Source of the DNA: Cladobotryum mycophilum
Taxonomy: Eukaryota > Ascomycota > Sordariomycetes > Hypocreales > Hypocreaceae
Assembly (NCBI GenBank): GCA_036429605.1
Contig: JAVFKD010000015.1
Coordinates: 1,325,421-1,389,420 of the forward strand
Reading direction: 5' to 3'
Length of the DNA stretch: 64,000 bases
Within the stretch, counting starts at the first letter, position 1. Each line of letters starts with the position of its first letter. The position numbers and the translations under genes are program-made. Shown here one piece after another: positions 46,628-59,082 of the stretch. The notes beneath the pieces were generated by a model that saw only the letters and a program-made list of their open reading frames with translations, did no database searches and had not been told where the DNA came from.

Positions 46628-47504
46628 AGCACCAGCGTTACTCTTTTGCCTTGGTGCCAGTCGCACCCTCCGACCCAGCTCTGTTTCGCAGTCTCGTGCA
46701 AGACACCCCACCCTTGTTCTTTTATATGCTTCATATTCTTAGACTCGAATGGGATATTCTTCTCGTCACGATAGCATTACATATCACATCCATCACCACG
46801 AAGTCTACGTGTCTTCACGCGCAGTCATCAGTTGGATGCGAATAATCCTCGGACTTCCCGTGGTATAGGTTAGAGCCTTCTATTCTTCGTCTCCACCTTT
46901 ACTCCTTGGGCTGTATCAAGACTCATTCCTTAGGAGAGTGTGGAGCTTCCATCAAAGCCAGTTGCCATGTTTTTTTCTGCTTCCATGTTTCATTCTAGAA
47001 TCCTTCCATAGAGGCAAGTCAATGTAATTGGTACCTGTTGTTTGCAAAATGCGACGCTGACCTGGTTGGCCTAGCGGAGCTGAGCGGTAGGATGGCATTC
47101 AAGCTCATGCACGGGGCCAACCTGGGTATAGGATCCACAATCGAAGATGGAGAAATCATCTTTAATTGGTAAAGCTTGTCCCGATTGTCTCAGTTGGTCG
47201 GCATCTACGAGTTTGATTGGCGAGCCGACCAGATGGGCCATTGCCCTGTCTCAGTGGAGCCTTGCCATCTCACCGCAGCCCTCTACGCATACTTGAGCCT
47301 GCTCTGTCGCTTAACTACACTTATTAATCTGGCTCATATTGCTATAATTTCTCTCAATTCTTTAATCAATTGTTTCCAGAAAGCTTCGAATGCTTATACG
47401 AGCTCATATATACCACCTTCAGCCACTCGTCATTCATTCTTTTTTATGGCTTGTCAATGTCTGGAGGCTTGTGTAAGGGAGGCAGTCCAACCCTTCATCC
47501 TCTC
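46628..47504. other. Intergenic region
   Basis: Between the GMC remnant and a membrane-protein gene. No supported feature. A frame at 47176-47562 overlaps the next gene in another phase and has no family features. Confidence 0.5.
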
Positions 47505-49749
47505 ATGCACGTATCAAATCAACCCAGTGTTAACACATTCATTGCGGACTCCAAGTCATTAAGTTTGGATACAGGATGTGGGAGCAGAGGCATCAACGTT
47601 GTGACCAGTTCGTGGGGCATAGGCAAGAAAACGCCTCTATTCATGATTGCTCCATACGCAACAGGTAGGTATTGCACATTTATTCACTTTTGGTGTAAAC
47701 CACTAACAATCGCTCCTCCAACAGCAATCATACTTGCTGCTGCACATTTCTCACTTCTACGGCATCTATCAGGCAAGCCTGCGGATGGTGATGAATCTCC
47801 CATCACTCAGTCATACCTGACGACTCTATCTGCGCTGTTTGCGAGCGCCTTTGGCTCGTGCATCCGACTCAGTCTCTCTGTGGCCTTTACTCAGTATCTT
47901 TGGCGGCTCGTTCGTAGTTTGCCGATGAAGATATCTACAATCGACAACCTATTTTCGTTGAGAGGAACACCTTTATTAATCTTTGATCCCGTCGTCTGGT
48001 CACAAGCATGGCCCCTTGTTTTAATGACGATTATTATGTGGGTCATACCCCTCGCCACCAGCCTTGCCCCTGGAGCCAGCACGGTTTTCCCATCAAGCAA
48101 GATACATGTGACCCCCCTGACAGTTCCGACATTCAATGCATCCGATGTGAGTATCTACCCCCTCTCCTCGTCTCTAGACTACGTGGGCGATGAAGAGAAA
48201 CTAATCTGTGGCATCTATAGCTTGGGAACTGGACGGGAACTGACTGGGGTCCACGCTCTATTGCAAGTATCAGCTGGATTTACCATTTCTTGTCACCAGA
48301 GTCCCTCAAATACAATGCAAACTGGGTGGTTATTCCAGTTCAACAAACGATTGAACGCACCCTCGTCAAAGGAGAACTCCGTCCTCCACCCTCCCCATGC
48401 AAATCTGATTGTTCATTCGCCACAACTTTCACTGGCCCTTACTTTCAATGCGAATCTTGGACTAAGAATTTAACTGTCGATCGAGATGACGAGTTCGAGG
48501 CCCCGGATGGCCGCCCCTTCGAAAGCTACTTCATCCGTGACTGGCCTGCAGTCAACATTTCATATCCCATGCCGAATCAAACCTCCAAGATGGCCAACCC
48601 TCCTTACAACCTCTCCTCTGAAGCAAATTCCAAATTCACCATTGTCACCAACGATGTTATTGACATTGGGGTAACAAAGCAAGACTCAAAGGTCAAATCT
48701 AAAGTGAGATTTTCGCAAAGGACATTGTCGTGCACTCCGAAAACGGCTACCTATCATGTCTCTTATCATTATAAGAACACTGATGCCAAGCTCGATGTAT
48801 TTATTGACCAAGACTCAGTCAGTCCTCTGACCGACGTTTTACGACCTCTTCATTTACCAGAAAGCTTCCTCAGCAAGGTAAAGAAGGATGTATCCGGAAA
48901 TACAGGCGACAACATCGACAGCGTCCCATTACCAATAGACGAGACGGTCAGAATCTTTTTTCAGGATTCCAATCTGATGACATTGCTGGCCCACATGGCC
49001 TTGCGGTTGTCAGGAATCATAACTCTGGGGATGTCTTTGGATCTCAGGAATGGTGTCCTATGGAATGACTCTGACGGATTTCACTATTATCCAATTCTCA
49101 CAATATGGTCAAAAGGTATGGATATAGATTTTCACCGTCCTTTTGGAAAAGAAAGGTTTCCTAATGTCAAATTACTATTCCTGCAGAAGGCATTTTTAAT
49201 GGGCCCTTTCTACCATTAACCCAGCTGTGTGAGGATTGTACCAAGCCAGAAGGACCAAAGGTTCACATCACGGAACACGATCTAAACGATGCACTCGCCA
49301 ACATAACCATATCAGCAATTTCCGATTTCGGTCTTTGGACGAGCACAGTCAACGTTACGGAGCGGACAGCCATCACCTTGTACAGCTTCTCCAAACCGCT
49401 TCATCTCATACTGCCATACGGCATATCTCTGCTGTGCGCCCTGCCATTCATCGCAATCGGGTTCCAGGCTCTGCGCTCCAACAACGTGCCCGCGATTGAC
49501 GGCGGGTTCTTCCAGCTTCTTCTCACGACACGGGGGAGCCCGACGATTGACAGGTTGGCCGCTGGCGGCTGCTTGAGTGGGGAGGGCAACGTACCACAGG
49601 CCTTGAAGGACCTGAAGGTTCGTTACGGGGAGCTCATCGCGGACTCTTCTTCCTGCGAGGGTGGCAGGGTCCGGAGAGCTGGTTTTGGACTTGAGGATGA
49701 AGTGGTGCCCCTGAAAAGGGATTACACGTACGGGTATGTGGAAGGATGA
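47505..49749 (+). CDS. Multipass fungal membrane protein of unknown function
   Basis: Four exons: 47505-47664, 47725-48146, 48221-49115 and 49187-49749, making 679 codons plus stop with no break. An N-terminal segment (KKTPLFMIAPYATG, then an intron, then AIILAAAHFSLLRHL) holds the first membrane helix. Two more follow in the next 150 residues (around FASAFGSCIRLSLSVAF and WPLVLMTIIMWVIPLA). A long extracytoplasmic domain with several N-glycosylation sequons and paired cysteines follows. A final helix near 49400 (ILPYGISLLCALPFIAIGF) precedes a short cytoplasmic tail. This layout belongs to a large ascomycete family of uncharacterised membrane proteins. The start at 47505 is the least certain part. 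Confidence 0.75.
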
Positions 49750-50362
49750 GCAGTGTGTCTTTATGTACAATGGCATTCTAGATCTTTTTTTTTTGATACC
49801 GTGACGTTTGCAATTGCAAAATTGCTTACGAGTCAACCCGCTGACGACGAACTTTGGGCATCCCCGAATATTGCGCTCTTCGTACATGTGTTTCACGTTT
49901 CTGTCTAAACCTATGCCTCTGGGTATAGAGAGAGCCGTAGACGATGAACTTATCAGTCTGGAGGAACTGTGAAGATGATGAGATGCTATCTGAAGCAACA
50001 ATCTGATGCAAGAGTTTCGCCAAAGGGACGAGTAAGGAAAACAGTGCCAGCAGTATTACTAAAAGACAACCACGATGCCCGAAACATCAGGAGCCTGCAA
50101 TCCGCTCAGGCGAGTTTGCATTACCATTTCAATGCAAGAGTTTTATCGTCTTGGATCATTCTCTTCGTCTTACTAACTTGCTCTCGTTTCTCTTTCATAT
50201 GGGGGTTATAAATGGAGCTCTGAAGGATCACCTGACACTTCCGACCGTACAGTTGCCGCAACCAATCGGAAAATAGACCTCCACACCACAACGAGCGATC
50301 ACGAAGCAGATGCCAAACACAATCATCATCTCGACATCGGATCAAAAAAGCCTCAAAAAAAT
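49750..50362. other. Intergenic region
   Basis: No gene with family support. A short T9 tract occurs near 49787. Confidence 0.5.
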
Positions 50363-50484
50363 ACATACAACAGCCGGTGTTCGCTGGCCGTCACCGATCC
50401 AGCTACTAATCTGCCTCTCATTGGTTTGACTCTGGGAGAGCGGACGGGATCCCGTATTGTCCAATGGATGTGGTCGTATGTGAC
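50363..50484. repeat. Direct repeat, copy 1 (122 bp)
   Basis: It matches 50554-50675 over 122 bp with about ten mismatches by eye (about 92% identity) and no gaps. Both copies contain the 12-bp palindrome ACGGGATCCCGT. There is no coding signature. It could be part of a small non-autonomous element or a local duplication. Confidence 0.85.
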
Positions 50485-50553
50485 GGTTGAGGACCTAATC
50501 TCACTTATATACAACACCATCATAGACGTTGACAGCAAAAAAAACAAGCAAAA

Positions 50554-50675
50554 ACATACAACAGCCGGTGTTCGCTGGTGGTCACCCACCCAACTACTAA
50601 TCTGCCTCTCATTGGCTTGACTATGGGAGAGCGGACGGGATCCCGTATATTCCAATGGATATGGTCGTATGTGAC
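50554..50675. repeat. Direct repeat, copy 2 (122 bp)
   Basis: Second copy of the repeat at 50363-50484, separated from it by 69 bp. Both copies are preceded by an A-rich stretch, so the repeat unit may be larger than the conserved 122 bp (copy-to-copy period 191 bp). Confidence 0.85.
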
Positions 50676-50927
50676 AGACTGCGAGGTTAGTGGTACTCAT
50701 CAAAGCAGGTGGAGTGACAGCCTGGCTTATCTGTGTCTTGCAGTGAGGTTGAAGCTTAGGGAGGACTGCGCGTGCACTGGACTTATAGCACCTTTTGTTA
50801 TAAACAGATAAAGAGTTATATTTAAAAGTGGCTCAAGTAAGTAGTTGTCCAGTGCTTATCTCTTCATAGCCTCAACCTATTCACAATCTCCTCCAGCTCA
50901 CGAGGCCTCCTCTCATAGCAATTGCAG

Positions 50928-51296
50928 TCATGGTACACAAACTCCAAGTAGTGTGCAGGCGAGCGATGGATCACCCTCTTCGACAAGGATATGGATCAAC
51001 TCATTCGCATATTGCTCCAAAAAGGTGTCGCACTTGGACCTATCCCCCTTCGGAACGAGGGTACAGGTGGTGCTCAAAGATTGAATAATGGCTTCTTCAG
51101 TGCGGTTTGCCCCTATGTCTCCGTCAACCATTTCAACGATTCTCTTGCATAAGACGCACTCGATATCGCGGCGGGCGAGCGAAGATGCTAGTTTTAGTTA
51201 GCATAATGCATATCTAGCACTTGGAGATGGATGGTGATGGATCCTACATTGAGCCAGCACAGCAGCGGCCAGGGTAAGGAGGATTGTGGATTTCAT
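50928..51296 (-). CDS. Secreted saposin-B-type protein
   Basis: Two exons, 51296-51248 and 51187-50928, encode 102 residues plus stop. The first exon is a signal peptide (MKSTILLTLAAAVLAQ). After the 60-bp intron a short segment ends in a dibasic ARR that may be a Kex2 site. Next comes a saposin-B pattern: ECVLCKR at the start, a TTCTLV cysteine, a SKCD cysteine, and a closing pair in ACTLLGVC. These six cysteines, in C-x2-C ... C ... C ... C-x5-C order, are the classic saposin arrangement of three disulfides around a helical bundle. Saposin-like proteins bind or disrupt lipids and membranes; a fungal secreted one may act on host or competitor membranes or in lipid handling. This is inferred from the fold only. 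Confidence 0.8.
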
Positions 51297-52876
51297 GGCT
51301 GTGCTAGGTCGACAAGTAGCTGAAAGTGAAAGTCAGGCAAGGTTCTTGAATCTGTCCAAGTCTATGACGGGAGTCTCCAGTGTGTATTTAAGGGTAGAAC
51401 TCTCACACCGACTGATCTGACGTCTCGCCAGATCGGACCGAATTAACCTAGGAGTGATGACGCATTGATCGAAGCGATGTTTCCCATGATTAAACTATGG
51501 ACTAGTGTTGCGTCTTGTTGCCGGGGTGAATAAGCCATCTTTGGATCCATGCTACTAAAAAGGGGTTTAGCTGGAAAGCGCCCAGACGTTATCGTAGCAA
51601 ACAGTCCAAGTCACTGTCAAACTAAACAGACCATTAACAAAAAGCAATGCAGATAATAACATATTCAGCTGCTAAGACTTCTCGGATCGTCGTGTGGGGT
51701 TCAAAAGCGGCATCGGGGCTTTGCTCTGCACATTTGCTGCCATATAGCTCGTCTGTGAAAAGTACTGGTATATCTCAAGATGAATAAGATAACATTGAGT
51801 ACTGAGTAGAGCATATATAAGGTGACTAATCGGCTGCACATGTAATCCAAGATCAGCCCAGTTGATCTTGGAGATCCATGAATACAGTTGTGAATTTGCC
51901 ACCAATTGGTAAGGGGGGAACTCACCTCCATATAACCAAGGGATCTCCCCGCCATTTCTGCTTTTGCCAGAACTGTGATAACGAGTTGGGAGTGTATCCA
52001 GACGGTCCCATTCCTCAGTTGTGGATGGTCTCGATATCTCACTGCAGGAATAAAAATAAGAGCCTTGGCCCTGACCGTCCTGGATTGTTGTAGTTCGGGC
52101 TTCATTTGCTACCTACTGAGAATGAGAAAGAGTTTAGAAGAGCGGGTATCTGGATATCTGACGAGCGATTTTGAGATGCAACAGTTTTGAGATTCGATCG
52201 CGCCGCAATCAATCAAGCTTGTCTAGTCTCGCAAGAATATTTGGCGGCGAGTTCATTAAGATTGGTTTTTTGTTGTTCAATTGAGATTCAATTTCAGAAG
52301 AAGAAGAAGATCTGTAATGACACCTAGCTCTATGTAACCAACCTTGTCAGGTTTTACACAGATTTTACACAACCCTCTATGTGCTCTTGTAAGATATCTA
52401 GAGTTGCACCAAAGCTGCTTCTTCGCTGCTTCGCTCGAGCCCCCAGTAGTAGTTCAAAGCGGAATATCTATCCTTTGGCAAATGGTTTTCTCCAAAATAG
52501 GATACTATTGAACATGAAGGCGAAACAGTGCAAGGCCGCGGTGAATATTGCATGGTTGCATCATCTACTTATGACCTTAAATGGGATCATTGTCAGGTTT
52601 TTGGTCACAAGAGAGTGAATGAGTGCACAATTGAGTAGCTAGATCGTAGTGATCTCGCAGATAGGTTCTAGTTGATGACGGTTTCAATTCTTGCCCTTCC
52701 AATTCCTTGATCAACAGCCGCGCCTTAAGGCGCGCGCCGCTAATCGGCGTCGGGAAAACCTTCTTCCTACCACTCTCACACAGTTCATGACAATCATGTA
52801 GCTCACAATCTCTGGTCTTCAGATGACAGAATAGATGACATCAAAGAGTTCCAAAAATTATGGCAGATGAATCCTC
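51297..52876. other. Intergenic region
   Basis: 1.6 kb without a supported gene. Minus-strand frames between 51672 and 52105 have no recognisable features. A short AAG repeat lies near 52301. Confidence 0.5.
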
Positions 52877-53905
52877 TTAGACCGTAGCTCCTCCACTCTC
52901 TGCCAACACGACTGGCTCTAAGGGCTCACTACTCAGGTACAGAGCTCGGCTGCTCCCTGGTTCACGGTCAAATAGCAGGGCTGACATGTAGTCGTTCTTA
53001 TCAGTCATCACTTGCGATGTCCAGTAACGATCCAGAGGCGAGCCGTAGGTGCCGAAATCGTACCATGCTTTGCACGTAACTTGTCGTAGCGTGGGATCGA
53101 CGAGGAACGAAAAGTCAGTCGGGCAGCTTCTACAACTTCCGTGCATCTCTCGCCCCGGAAAGGCCATTGCTAGTGTAGCTTTGTTCTTGAATGCACCGTA
53201 TATGATGCCTCGCCTTACCAGAAAATCATCTTCTTTATCTGGTAACGTGAGATGCGGGCAAGGCAGAAGGGCATAGTCTCCCATGTCGTCAAGCGAGACT
53301 GGGTCCCGGGGATTGGTGAAAACCCATGTCTTGAACAAACAGAAATGTTTCCTAATAATTTTAGGTCGAACAGTATAAAATATCGTTGTTGGAATTGGCC
53401 CTGACGTTGCCCTCGAGCGAATCGTACAGGTTGCCAGCATTCTGGCGAGATGCTCCTGGTTAACCCCTAAATAAGAAAATTTCAGGGCAAGCTGAACATG
53501 CTGGTGTAACAATAAATAACGATCCATTGTCCAATTCAGAGGTATGCCACAAGGCCAAATCCTTGCTTTTGTAGGCGTGTCTACTGGGTTGATGATGTGT
53601 AGCTTGCAACACTCTGCGCAAACCCAGTGCCTAGGCATGGTGTACGCGAGACCTGTCCAAAACTCCACACGCTCAGATTTCGTACAACGCTGGAGTTCCT
53701 GCTCCCAGTCACGCGATGCGATATTTTGTATGGCTCGACAGGTGTGCGAAAGGCGAAATTGATCGTGGAGGGCCAGACAGTCCAGGATAAGGAGGATGAT
53801 GTCGTAGGGTAAGTCAAGGAAGTGCTTCGGCGTCTTTTCCTCTTCCACCGCGAGTAATCCCAGCCTCAGGAGAACGCATCGCACTAGACTTGACATTGTC
53901 CTCAT
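52877..53905 (-). CDS. F-box domain protein
   Basis: A single uninterrupted frame of 342 codons. Residues 22-65 read HFLDLPYDIILLILDCLALHD then FRLSHTCRAIQNIASRDWE, the Leu-Pro and hydrophobic spacing of an F-box. F-box proteins link substrates to the Skp1-Cul1 ubiquitin ligase. The remainder has scattered cysteine pairs (CAECC, CRSCP) that could bind zinc but no named substrate-binding repeat. Large families of such proteins exist in filamentous ascomycetes, and the target cannot be told from sequence. No intron is needed. Confidence 0.82.
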   Translation of the reverse strand: MRTMSSLVRCVLLRLGLLAVEEEKTPKHFLDLPYDIILLILDCLALHDQFRLSHTCRAIQNIASRDWEQELQRCTKSERVEFWTGLAYTMPRHWVCAECCKLHIINPVDTPTKARIWPCGIPLNWTMDRYLLLHQHVQLALKFSYLGVNQEHLARMLATCTIRSRATSGPIPTTIFYTVRPKIIRKHFCLFKTWVFTNPRDPVSLDDMGDYALLPCPHLTLPDKEDDFLVRRGIIYGAFKNKATLAMAFPGREMHGSCRSCPTDFSFLVDPTLRQVTCKAWYDFGTYGSPLDRYWTSQVMTDKNDYMSALLFDREPGSSRALYLSSEPLEPVVLAESGGATV

Positions 53906-54539
53906 CGCCGCTGTGCTTCTATCCCCCTAAATCCGAGATTGTGTAGCAGAAGCGCCTAATGGGAAGTTTTGATGGAGTAAAGAGGGATTTTGGGGAGTAA
54001 GTTTGGGGTCTGTGTCTATTTAACTGATTAACATGGAAGCTTTCTTAGGGTAACTCTGTTCTCCAAGTCTAACACAGTGGCTTTTCTGTTTGGTGACATG
54101 CCTCAAGTTACGGGTAGGCAACTCAGAACGAAAAATGAGTCGCATGGACGGCATCAACGCTGTTGGTCATGCTCTTCGTAGATCCAACAAAGGCGCCTCG
54201 TCGAAGAGAACTCGACCAACAGCACCATGTCTCAGCTCGCCATCCGGTCGCTTTCTACCTACCTACACAACTTGGAGGTCTTACTCCCAAACTTGCGACC
54301 TAACAATTAGGAGTTTCGCGACTTACGTATCTCTCCATCTCTCGGAATAACCCATAATCCATCTCCCCCAATATTACCTGTCATCACCATCATCATCCAT
54401 GGCTCTACCACTCTACATCCCGCCTTGCATCCGTACCCCTCCTCACCCAAATCATTCTCAACCGCCAGCCAAGCCCAGGGCTGCAGCCGGTTCAAACAAA
54501 TCAAATATGGGGGTATGACTTGATTACTTGGTTCATCCG
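53906..54539. other. Intergenic region
   Basis: Promoter side of the F-box gene, with normal base composition until it passes abruptly into the AT-rich block. No gene seen. Confidence 0.5.
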
Positions 54540-57370
54540 ACTGGGTCGATTTGCTTGTTTGATAAGTACTTAAAGTATTTGACTAAATTAAAGTTAAAGC
54601 TATCATTACATACTAAAATATATATTTCTTTTTCTTTTAGTGTTTTACTATTTTTCATACCCTATTCCTGTTATCCGATATAATAGACTTTTTGCTAATT
54701 ATAATAGCTTTGCGTTATAACTAATTCTTTATATATTATATCTTTTTTAAAGTCTTTGGTTTTATTAATAGCCTTTGCGATAATAATATTAATTTTATAA
54801 GACTAAATACCCTTTTATAATTAGCTAATATAGCCGGGATAGCTAAAATATCTAATACTAGCCTGCTTAAGGTTAGAAAGTTATTCTTTTTTGATATTTA
54901 CTAAGCAATTGGATTATAAAGCTATATTAGGCTAAGGCTATAGTATCTCTTTAGCTTAATAACTCTATTAGTTAGTACTATTACTATGGTCTTAAGCTAT
55001 TATGTATAATTATTTTTTTGGTTTTTTTTCTTAGAGGCTTATAAGATATTAAAAGGCTTTTTAAAGTAATATAGCTTTAGTAGGGCCTTCTTTATGTTGA
55101 TTCTTATATTAATGAGCCTAGTAATTCGCGAGACCTTCTTTTATATCACAAAGCTAAACCAATTGTTCCTTGCTATTCTAACGGTCCTTAAGCTAACGAT
55201 AGCTAAAGCTAGGATATAGGATAATTAATGCTACATATAATAGCAAGTTTTTAAGCCAGATATAGTATTTATTGAGTTTTTATTATGTATTTGTGATAGA
55301 AACTTATAAATATTGCCTTGAATCCCTTTAAAAGCAATTGATTTATTAAGTCTATATGGTATATTTTTTTCTTATATACTCTGGAAGACTATTAATAAAG
55401 TTCGATTATATTAATCGAGAAGATCGTAAGCTTGGCTGGTTATATTGCGAAGGTTGAGTTTGTCTTGATTAGGTAGAAATTAAAGATTGTATCTATGATT
55501 AAGTTTATTTAATCTTTTCGTTTATAGGGGGTATAAAATATATCTTTTAATATTTAAAATGCATAAGAAAGAATTTAAAACTAATTATGATTTCCTAAAG
55601 CTAGCTGTGGTTATTGTTTTTTCCCTATTCTTAATAACGTATAATCTATTCTTAAAGTGGCTTTAAAACCTCTTTGATCTCGATTAAAAGCCTCTAATCT
55701 TTAATTATAAGAATATTATCTTTAGGAATTTATATAAAAGGATTACAATAGAGTTGATTTTGGTTAAGAAAGGTTTAAAGCTATTATTACTTAACTAAAA
55801 CGCGTTTAATTATAAGATATATAGAATTCTAATACGTTTTATTATTAATAATAAGCTTGAGCTCCTTATCCAATTTATTAATAAATATAAAATTACTATT
55901 ATTATAGTCTTTTAGCATAGACTTTTTAAATTCCTTTATACGTTAAGGCAAGGCCTTAATAAATTTTATAATATTATAAAGCTTACCGATTAGGCCTTTT
56001 TTCCTTTAATACTTAAGGTTATTGTTTAAGTGATCTACGAGTATATAAAATTATAATTCCTGTTTAAACGACTTATTATCTTAACTATAGAGATAAGCAT
56101 AGGTAATAAGATTAAGTATATAACCATAATATCATATTTAATGCTCCTTTATATTTTCTTTAGTTATTAATGGGTTTAACGCATTAAAAAGGTATAATAG
56201 ATATGTGTTATTATTCGATGTGTTATTTAAGATTATAGTTTTAAGCTAATCTTAAATACTCTAATCGTAGATAACCTTTTTAAGTGTTATTATAAGCTTT
56301 TTCCTAGAATAAGCCCCAGGGTGTTGTTTTAATGTAAGGAGGCGTTGTTGTTGGCTGCTGTTACTACTAAGAAAGTGGCCAGTTACTCTTAGTATAGCTA
56401 GTCAATTTGGTAAGGTCTATAAATCGAAGCCGAGATAGATTTGTATAAGAGCTTTATAGAGTTTACTTTAAATCTCTTTCTTTTTATTATCGAATATATG
56501 ATTAAGCTATTTACGCTGATTATCTTGGCTCTAATTGATTTGCTCTAAAAGCCCTGGATTAAACCTGATAAATATTTCCTATAGGTATTTATTATTAAGA
56601 GCTAAAAAGGGCTGATTAGAATTAATAATAAAAGCAATTATAAGCTTATAGATCTGATTAATTTAAATATATGATATCGTTGTATAATACTATAGTCTTT
56701 TACTCGGAGGGAGGGTATTATTAGATTCGGAGGCTAAAGGTATATCTTTATTGGAATTAGTCGGCTTCTTAAGCTAATGTTTATTCTAAAAATAGAATCG
56801 TGGGGATAATATTATAATAGCATTAAATATTACTATTTCGCCTTATTAGTTATAAATACTATATACCTAATGGATACTACTAAGTTAACTATTACCAATA
56901 AACTAATATATAAAAAACCTGTGTTTTAATATCTATATTATACGGCCACGTAAGCCTTTTTTTATAATATGTTTCTCGAAAACATAGCATTTACTACTAT
57001 ATATCGCGAATAACAGAGATTCAAGGCCGTTACGACCAGTAAAATCAGACTCAAAGGCAAAGGCAGTATCGGTTACATTTTAAAGCTATGAAATAAGGCC
57101 TAATCGCCGCTGCTTATTAAATATTATAAGGCTTATTGTATTTAAGCAGAAATAAGGGAAATAACGTATTAAATTAATCTTTTAATGTTTATTATATAGT
57201 ATTGTCAAGGGGAAGGTTACTGTATTCCTAACCAATTGGGTAATATACTTACTTTTTTAACCGAGAATAACCCTTTTCTATATGAAAATCTACCCTATTC
57301 TACTTACCAAATGCTTCAAATATCACGGTAATCTTATTTGCTTACTTGGCTATTTTAAAGCCTTCAATTT
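54540..57370. mobile_element. AT-rich, RIP-like block (probable degraded transposon)
   Basis: About 2.8 kb of strongly AT-rich sequence, full of TA and TTA/TAA, with no open frame above 60 codons on either strand. Edges with normal-GC DNA are sharp at both ends. This is the signature of repeat-induced point mutation acting on an old repeat. No protein family can be read from it, so the original element is unknown. In contrast, the two LINEs in this window are GC-normal and not mutated. Confidence 0.7.
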
Positions 57371-57380
57371 GATTGATTGA

Positions 57381-58050
57381 TTGAAAGATTTGATCAAGTT
57401 ACTTGAACCGGCTGCTGCGCTGGCCAAGCCGCTGAGAATCAACATCGAGGGCCCCCTCACATGCGTCGAAAAGCTCATTCCAGGAATAAAATGGAATCTC
57501 GACATCTATAGCCGACCTTTCCTTCAACCGGCCGGCCCCGAGCTCGCCAAATTGGCGTTCAAGCACGTCTATGGACGGCAGGCTCCGAACGACTTACCCG
57601 TGACCGACGAATACCTGGGCTAGATCATAGAAAATCGCATACCTCAAAAGTAAGAACTTTAATTGCCATTTATGTCGTCACCTAAAATATTGATGTTGAC
57701 CATCTTCAGGGACATCGACTATTACGGAGTCACATTTGATCACCTCGTCCCCAAGAACGATCCCAATCCAGAGGTCCTGCAGCTTAACTTGATCGAGGTA
57801 GATTATGATGAAGGCGAGTACGCCAACGAGGCTCTCAATTTTAAGGTGGTTCCGTCGGAATATATAGGAAAGAAGGTTTTGGTCGTGTACCGATGCTGTG
57901 GAAAGAGAAAGGGGACGACGGATCGTTACAGAGTGAATTTTAGAGTTGCGAATAGGGAATCAGGGGAGACAAATCGGCGAACTGGAAGCAGGGCTGAAGG
58001 GATGAAGGATGGTACTTGTGCCGTGGGTAATTCTGTGTATATTCCGGGCA
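57381..58050 (+). pseudogene. Unknown gene with an in-frame stop beside the AT-rich block
   Basis: From about 57381 a normal-GC frame reads KDLIKLLEPAAALAKPL and continues to TDEYLG, where TAG (57621-57623) interrupts it. The same frame then runs IIENRIPQ to a donor at about 57651. A GT...AG intron ends at 57709, and the second exon starts DIDYYGVTFDHLVPKNDPN, passes through VDYDEGEYANEALNFKVV, and loses protein-like character near 58000. I do not recognise the family; the second half looks like a beta-rich domain. If the stop arose from CAG by C-to-T change, spill-over of RIP from the adjacent block would explain it. Its 5' end may have been lost into the AT-rich block. Confidence 0.5.
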
Positions 58051-58122
58051 GTATTGTCCATATCAATAAACTATTCCTCTGTCACGAGGAAGACACAGCA
58101 GATGGTAAACCTCTTCGTCACT

Positions 58123-59082
58123 TCAAAGTCTCGAATCGCCCTTATTCTCACGCTTCCACTTCTCCATCAAACGCACCACCGCAGCTCGAGGACTCGTTCC
58201 GTCCACAGCCCCAACATGCGGCGACGCAACCTTGTACCCCAGCATATCCACCAGCCGTGGCGGCATCTTATCCAGCTTGTCCCACTCCACAGCCAGTATC
58301 ATGTTCTCGTACGTCCGCAGCCAGGGCTGGCAGTACTGAGACGTCAGCGCCAGCCGGTTCTTGTCCGACGTGTTGGCGCCGCCCCCGTGATAGAGAGTTC
58401 CGAGGAAATACATGATGCTTCCGGACGGCATGATGACTGACTGGGTCTCGGAGCGCTTGGGTTCCCTTTCAGAATCCCAGGTGTGTGATTTGGGGATGAT
58501 GACTGTTGAGCCGTTGGTAGCTGTGTAGTCATCTATCGCTATCATGACTCCCTAGCTTTCACGATTAATATGACATCTCTATAGGGGATTCAGACGAAAG
58601 CTTACCGTACTAAACGGGTTATGCGGTCGTGGCACAGTCACATACGCATCATCATGGTGAATCGTCTGCTCCGCCTCCCCCGGCAAGATGTTGATGCTTT
58701 GCAGCAGGGTCAGCAAATACCCCGGCTCGAGAAAGTAATCATTCAGCGCCAAAACATCCGGATGAAGCGTGAACTTGTCAAACGCTCGCGACTTATTCAG
58801 CAGTGCGTAGATGCGCTGCGTCTTGACGCCCTCGAACGTGTTTCGCCCGTGTGCAGCTGCCGGTCCTCCTTGGGAAGTGAGACGTGCGACTTCCGCCCTG
58901 GCTTCTTCGATTTCTAAAGGTGAAAAGGCATTAGGGATGACTACGTAGCCGTGTTCGACGACATGGTCGATAAGCTGCTGCACTCGCGGTTCGATTGTCG
59001 ACTGGGGAATGGCAAGCCTCTTATTAGCACCGACCTCATAATGGATCCTCGGGTCTCCAGGTGGGCCCGGTCGTTTCTGCAT
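58123..59082 (-). CDS. Phytanoyl-CoA dioxygenase-like Fe(II)/2-oxoglutarate enzyme
   Basis: Two exons, 59082-58606 and 58551-58123, give 301 codons plus stop without a break. The iron-binding facial triad is visible as HxD in TIHHDDAYVTV at about residues 143-153 and the distal histidine in LYHGGGANTSDKNR. The arginine that follows (NRLALTSQYCQPW) is placed to hold 2-oxoglutarate. The family hydroxylates or otherwise oxidises small molecules; fungal members often act in secondary metabolism, for example on polyketides or terpenoids. Its neighbours here do not form an obvious pathway. The 3' end lies within 75 bp of the interrupted gene on the other strand. Confidence 0.85.

Noticed and set aside
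47176..47562. Gene upstream of the membrane protein
   Set aside because: It overlaps the membrane-protein exon in another phase and shows no signal, domain or splice support.
51672..52105. Minus-strand gene of 134 codons
   Set aside because: No recognisable features, overlapping alternatives in both strands.
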